Shown one piece after another: positions 63,997 through 64,000 of a stretch of DNA of 64,000 bases (position 1 is the stretch's first letter; each line of letters opens with the position of its first letter). The position numbers were made by a program, and so were the translations under genes. This stretch comes from JAADEM01 sp965371855 (GTDB lineage Bacteria > Bacteroidota > Bacteroidia > Bacteroidales > Marinilabiliaceae). The stretch lies in the NCBI GenBank assembly GCA_965371855.1, contig CBDUZZ010000013.1, positions 7,479 through 71,478 of the forward strand. Direction: 5' to 3'. The notes under the pieces were generated by a model. That model was not told where the DNA came from. It worked only from the letters and a program-made list of their open reading frames with translations, and ran no database searches.

Positions 63997-64000
63997 CATT

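Overview
The window looks like a chromosomal segment of a low-GC member of the Bacteroidota, probably an anaerobic or marine Bacteroidales-type lineage (inference). The evidence is a subtilase with a type IX secretion C-terminal domain, a TonB receptor with an N-terminal carboxypeptidase-regulatory-like domain, TPR-fused histidine kinases, the gene order ileS - DksA/TraR-like - lspA, and promoters of the TTTG / TAnnTTTG type. No rRNA, tRNA or CRISPR array was seen.

The first half (1-32 kb) is mostly housekeeping. It holds the tail of a MacB-like efflux operon (ABC permease, TolC-like protein, HlyD-like adaptor), malate dehydrogenase, a MORN-type repeat protein, a secreted subtilase, and xseA and xseB split by a TPR histidine kinase. 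Next comes a thiamine block on the minus strand: promoter, TPP riboswitch, TonB receptor and thiamine pyrophosphokinase. It is followed by two thioredoxins, a CCA-adding enzyme, a SpoU methyltransferase, a membrane MutS-like ATPase, an EEP-family hydrolase, a beta-helix lipoprotein, dnaK behind a possible sigma-54 element, a DEAD-box helicase, and ileS-dksA-lspA. The ileS gene is exceptional: about 450 bp encoding an apparently intact DUF559 (PD-(D/E)XK, Vsr-like) nuclease domain sits in frame inside the catalytic part, bounded by C/G-run inverted repeats. Related repeats recur at both ends of the wzz-like gene and near the end of the window.

The second half (32-61.5 kb) is one long plus-strand surface-glycan locus. 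Wza-like and Wzz-like export proteins and an AlbA_2-type regulator come first. They are followed by a nonulosonic (legionaminic-type) acid pathway: 4,6-dehydratase, LegC aminotransferase, NeuD/LegH-type acetyltransferase, NeuB/LegI, NeuC/LegG, PtmE, CMP-transferase, PtmF and PtmA. Set between the aminotransferase and the acetyltransferase is an unusual acyl-processing cassette: carrier protein, adenylating ligase, iron alcohol dehydrogenase, a LuxE-LuxC fusion, a VOC protein, a GNAT-like protein and a polysaccharide deacetylase. The locus ends with a GNGPSL-motif putative glycosyltransferase, Wzx flippase, Wzy polymerase, GT4 and WecG-type transferases and a second polymerase/ligase-like membrane protein.

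The last 2.5 kb is decaying DNA: a gmd pseudogene, a three-copy 32-bp repeat, a frameshifted ATPase/DUF4143 remnant, an fcl N-terminal stub and a Fic C-terminal fragment. This suggests that a former GDP-fucose branch was broken by insertions. Frameshifts there could also be assembly errors.
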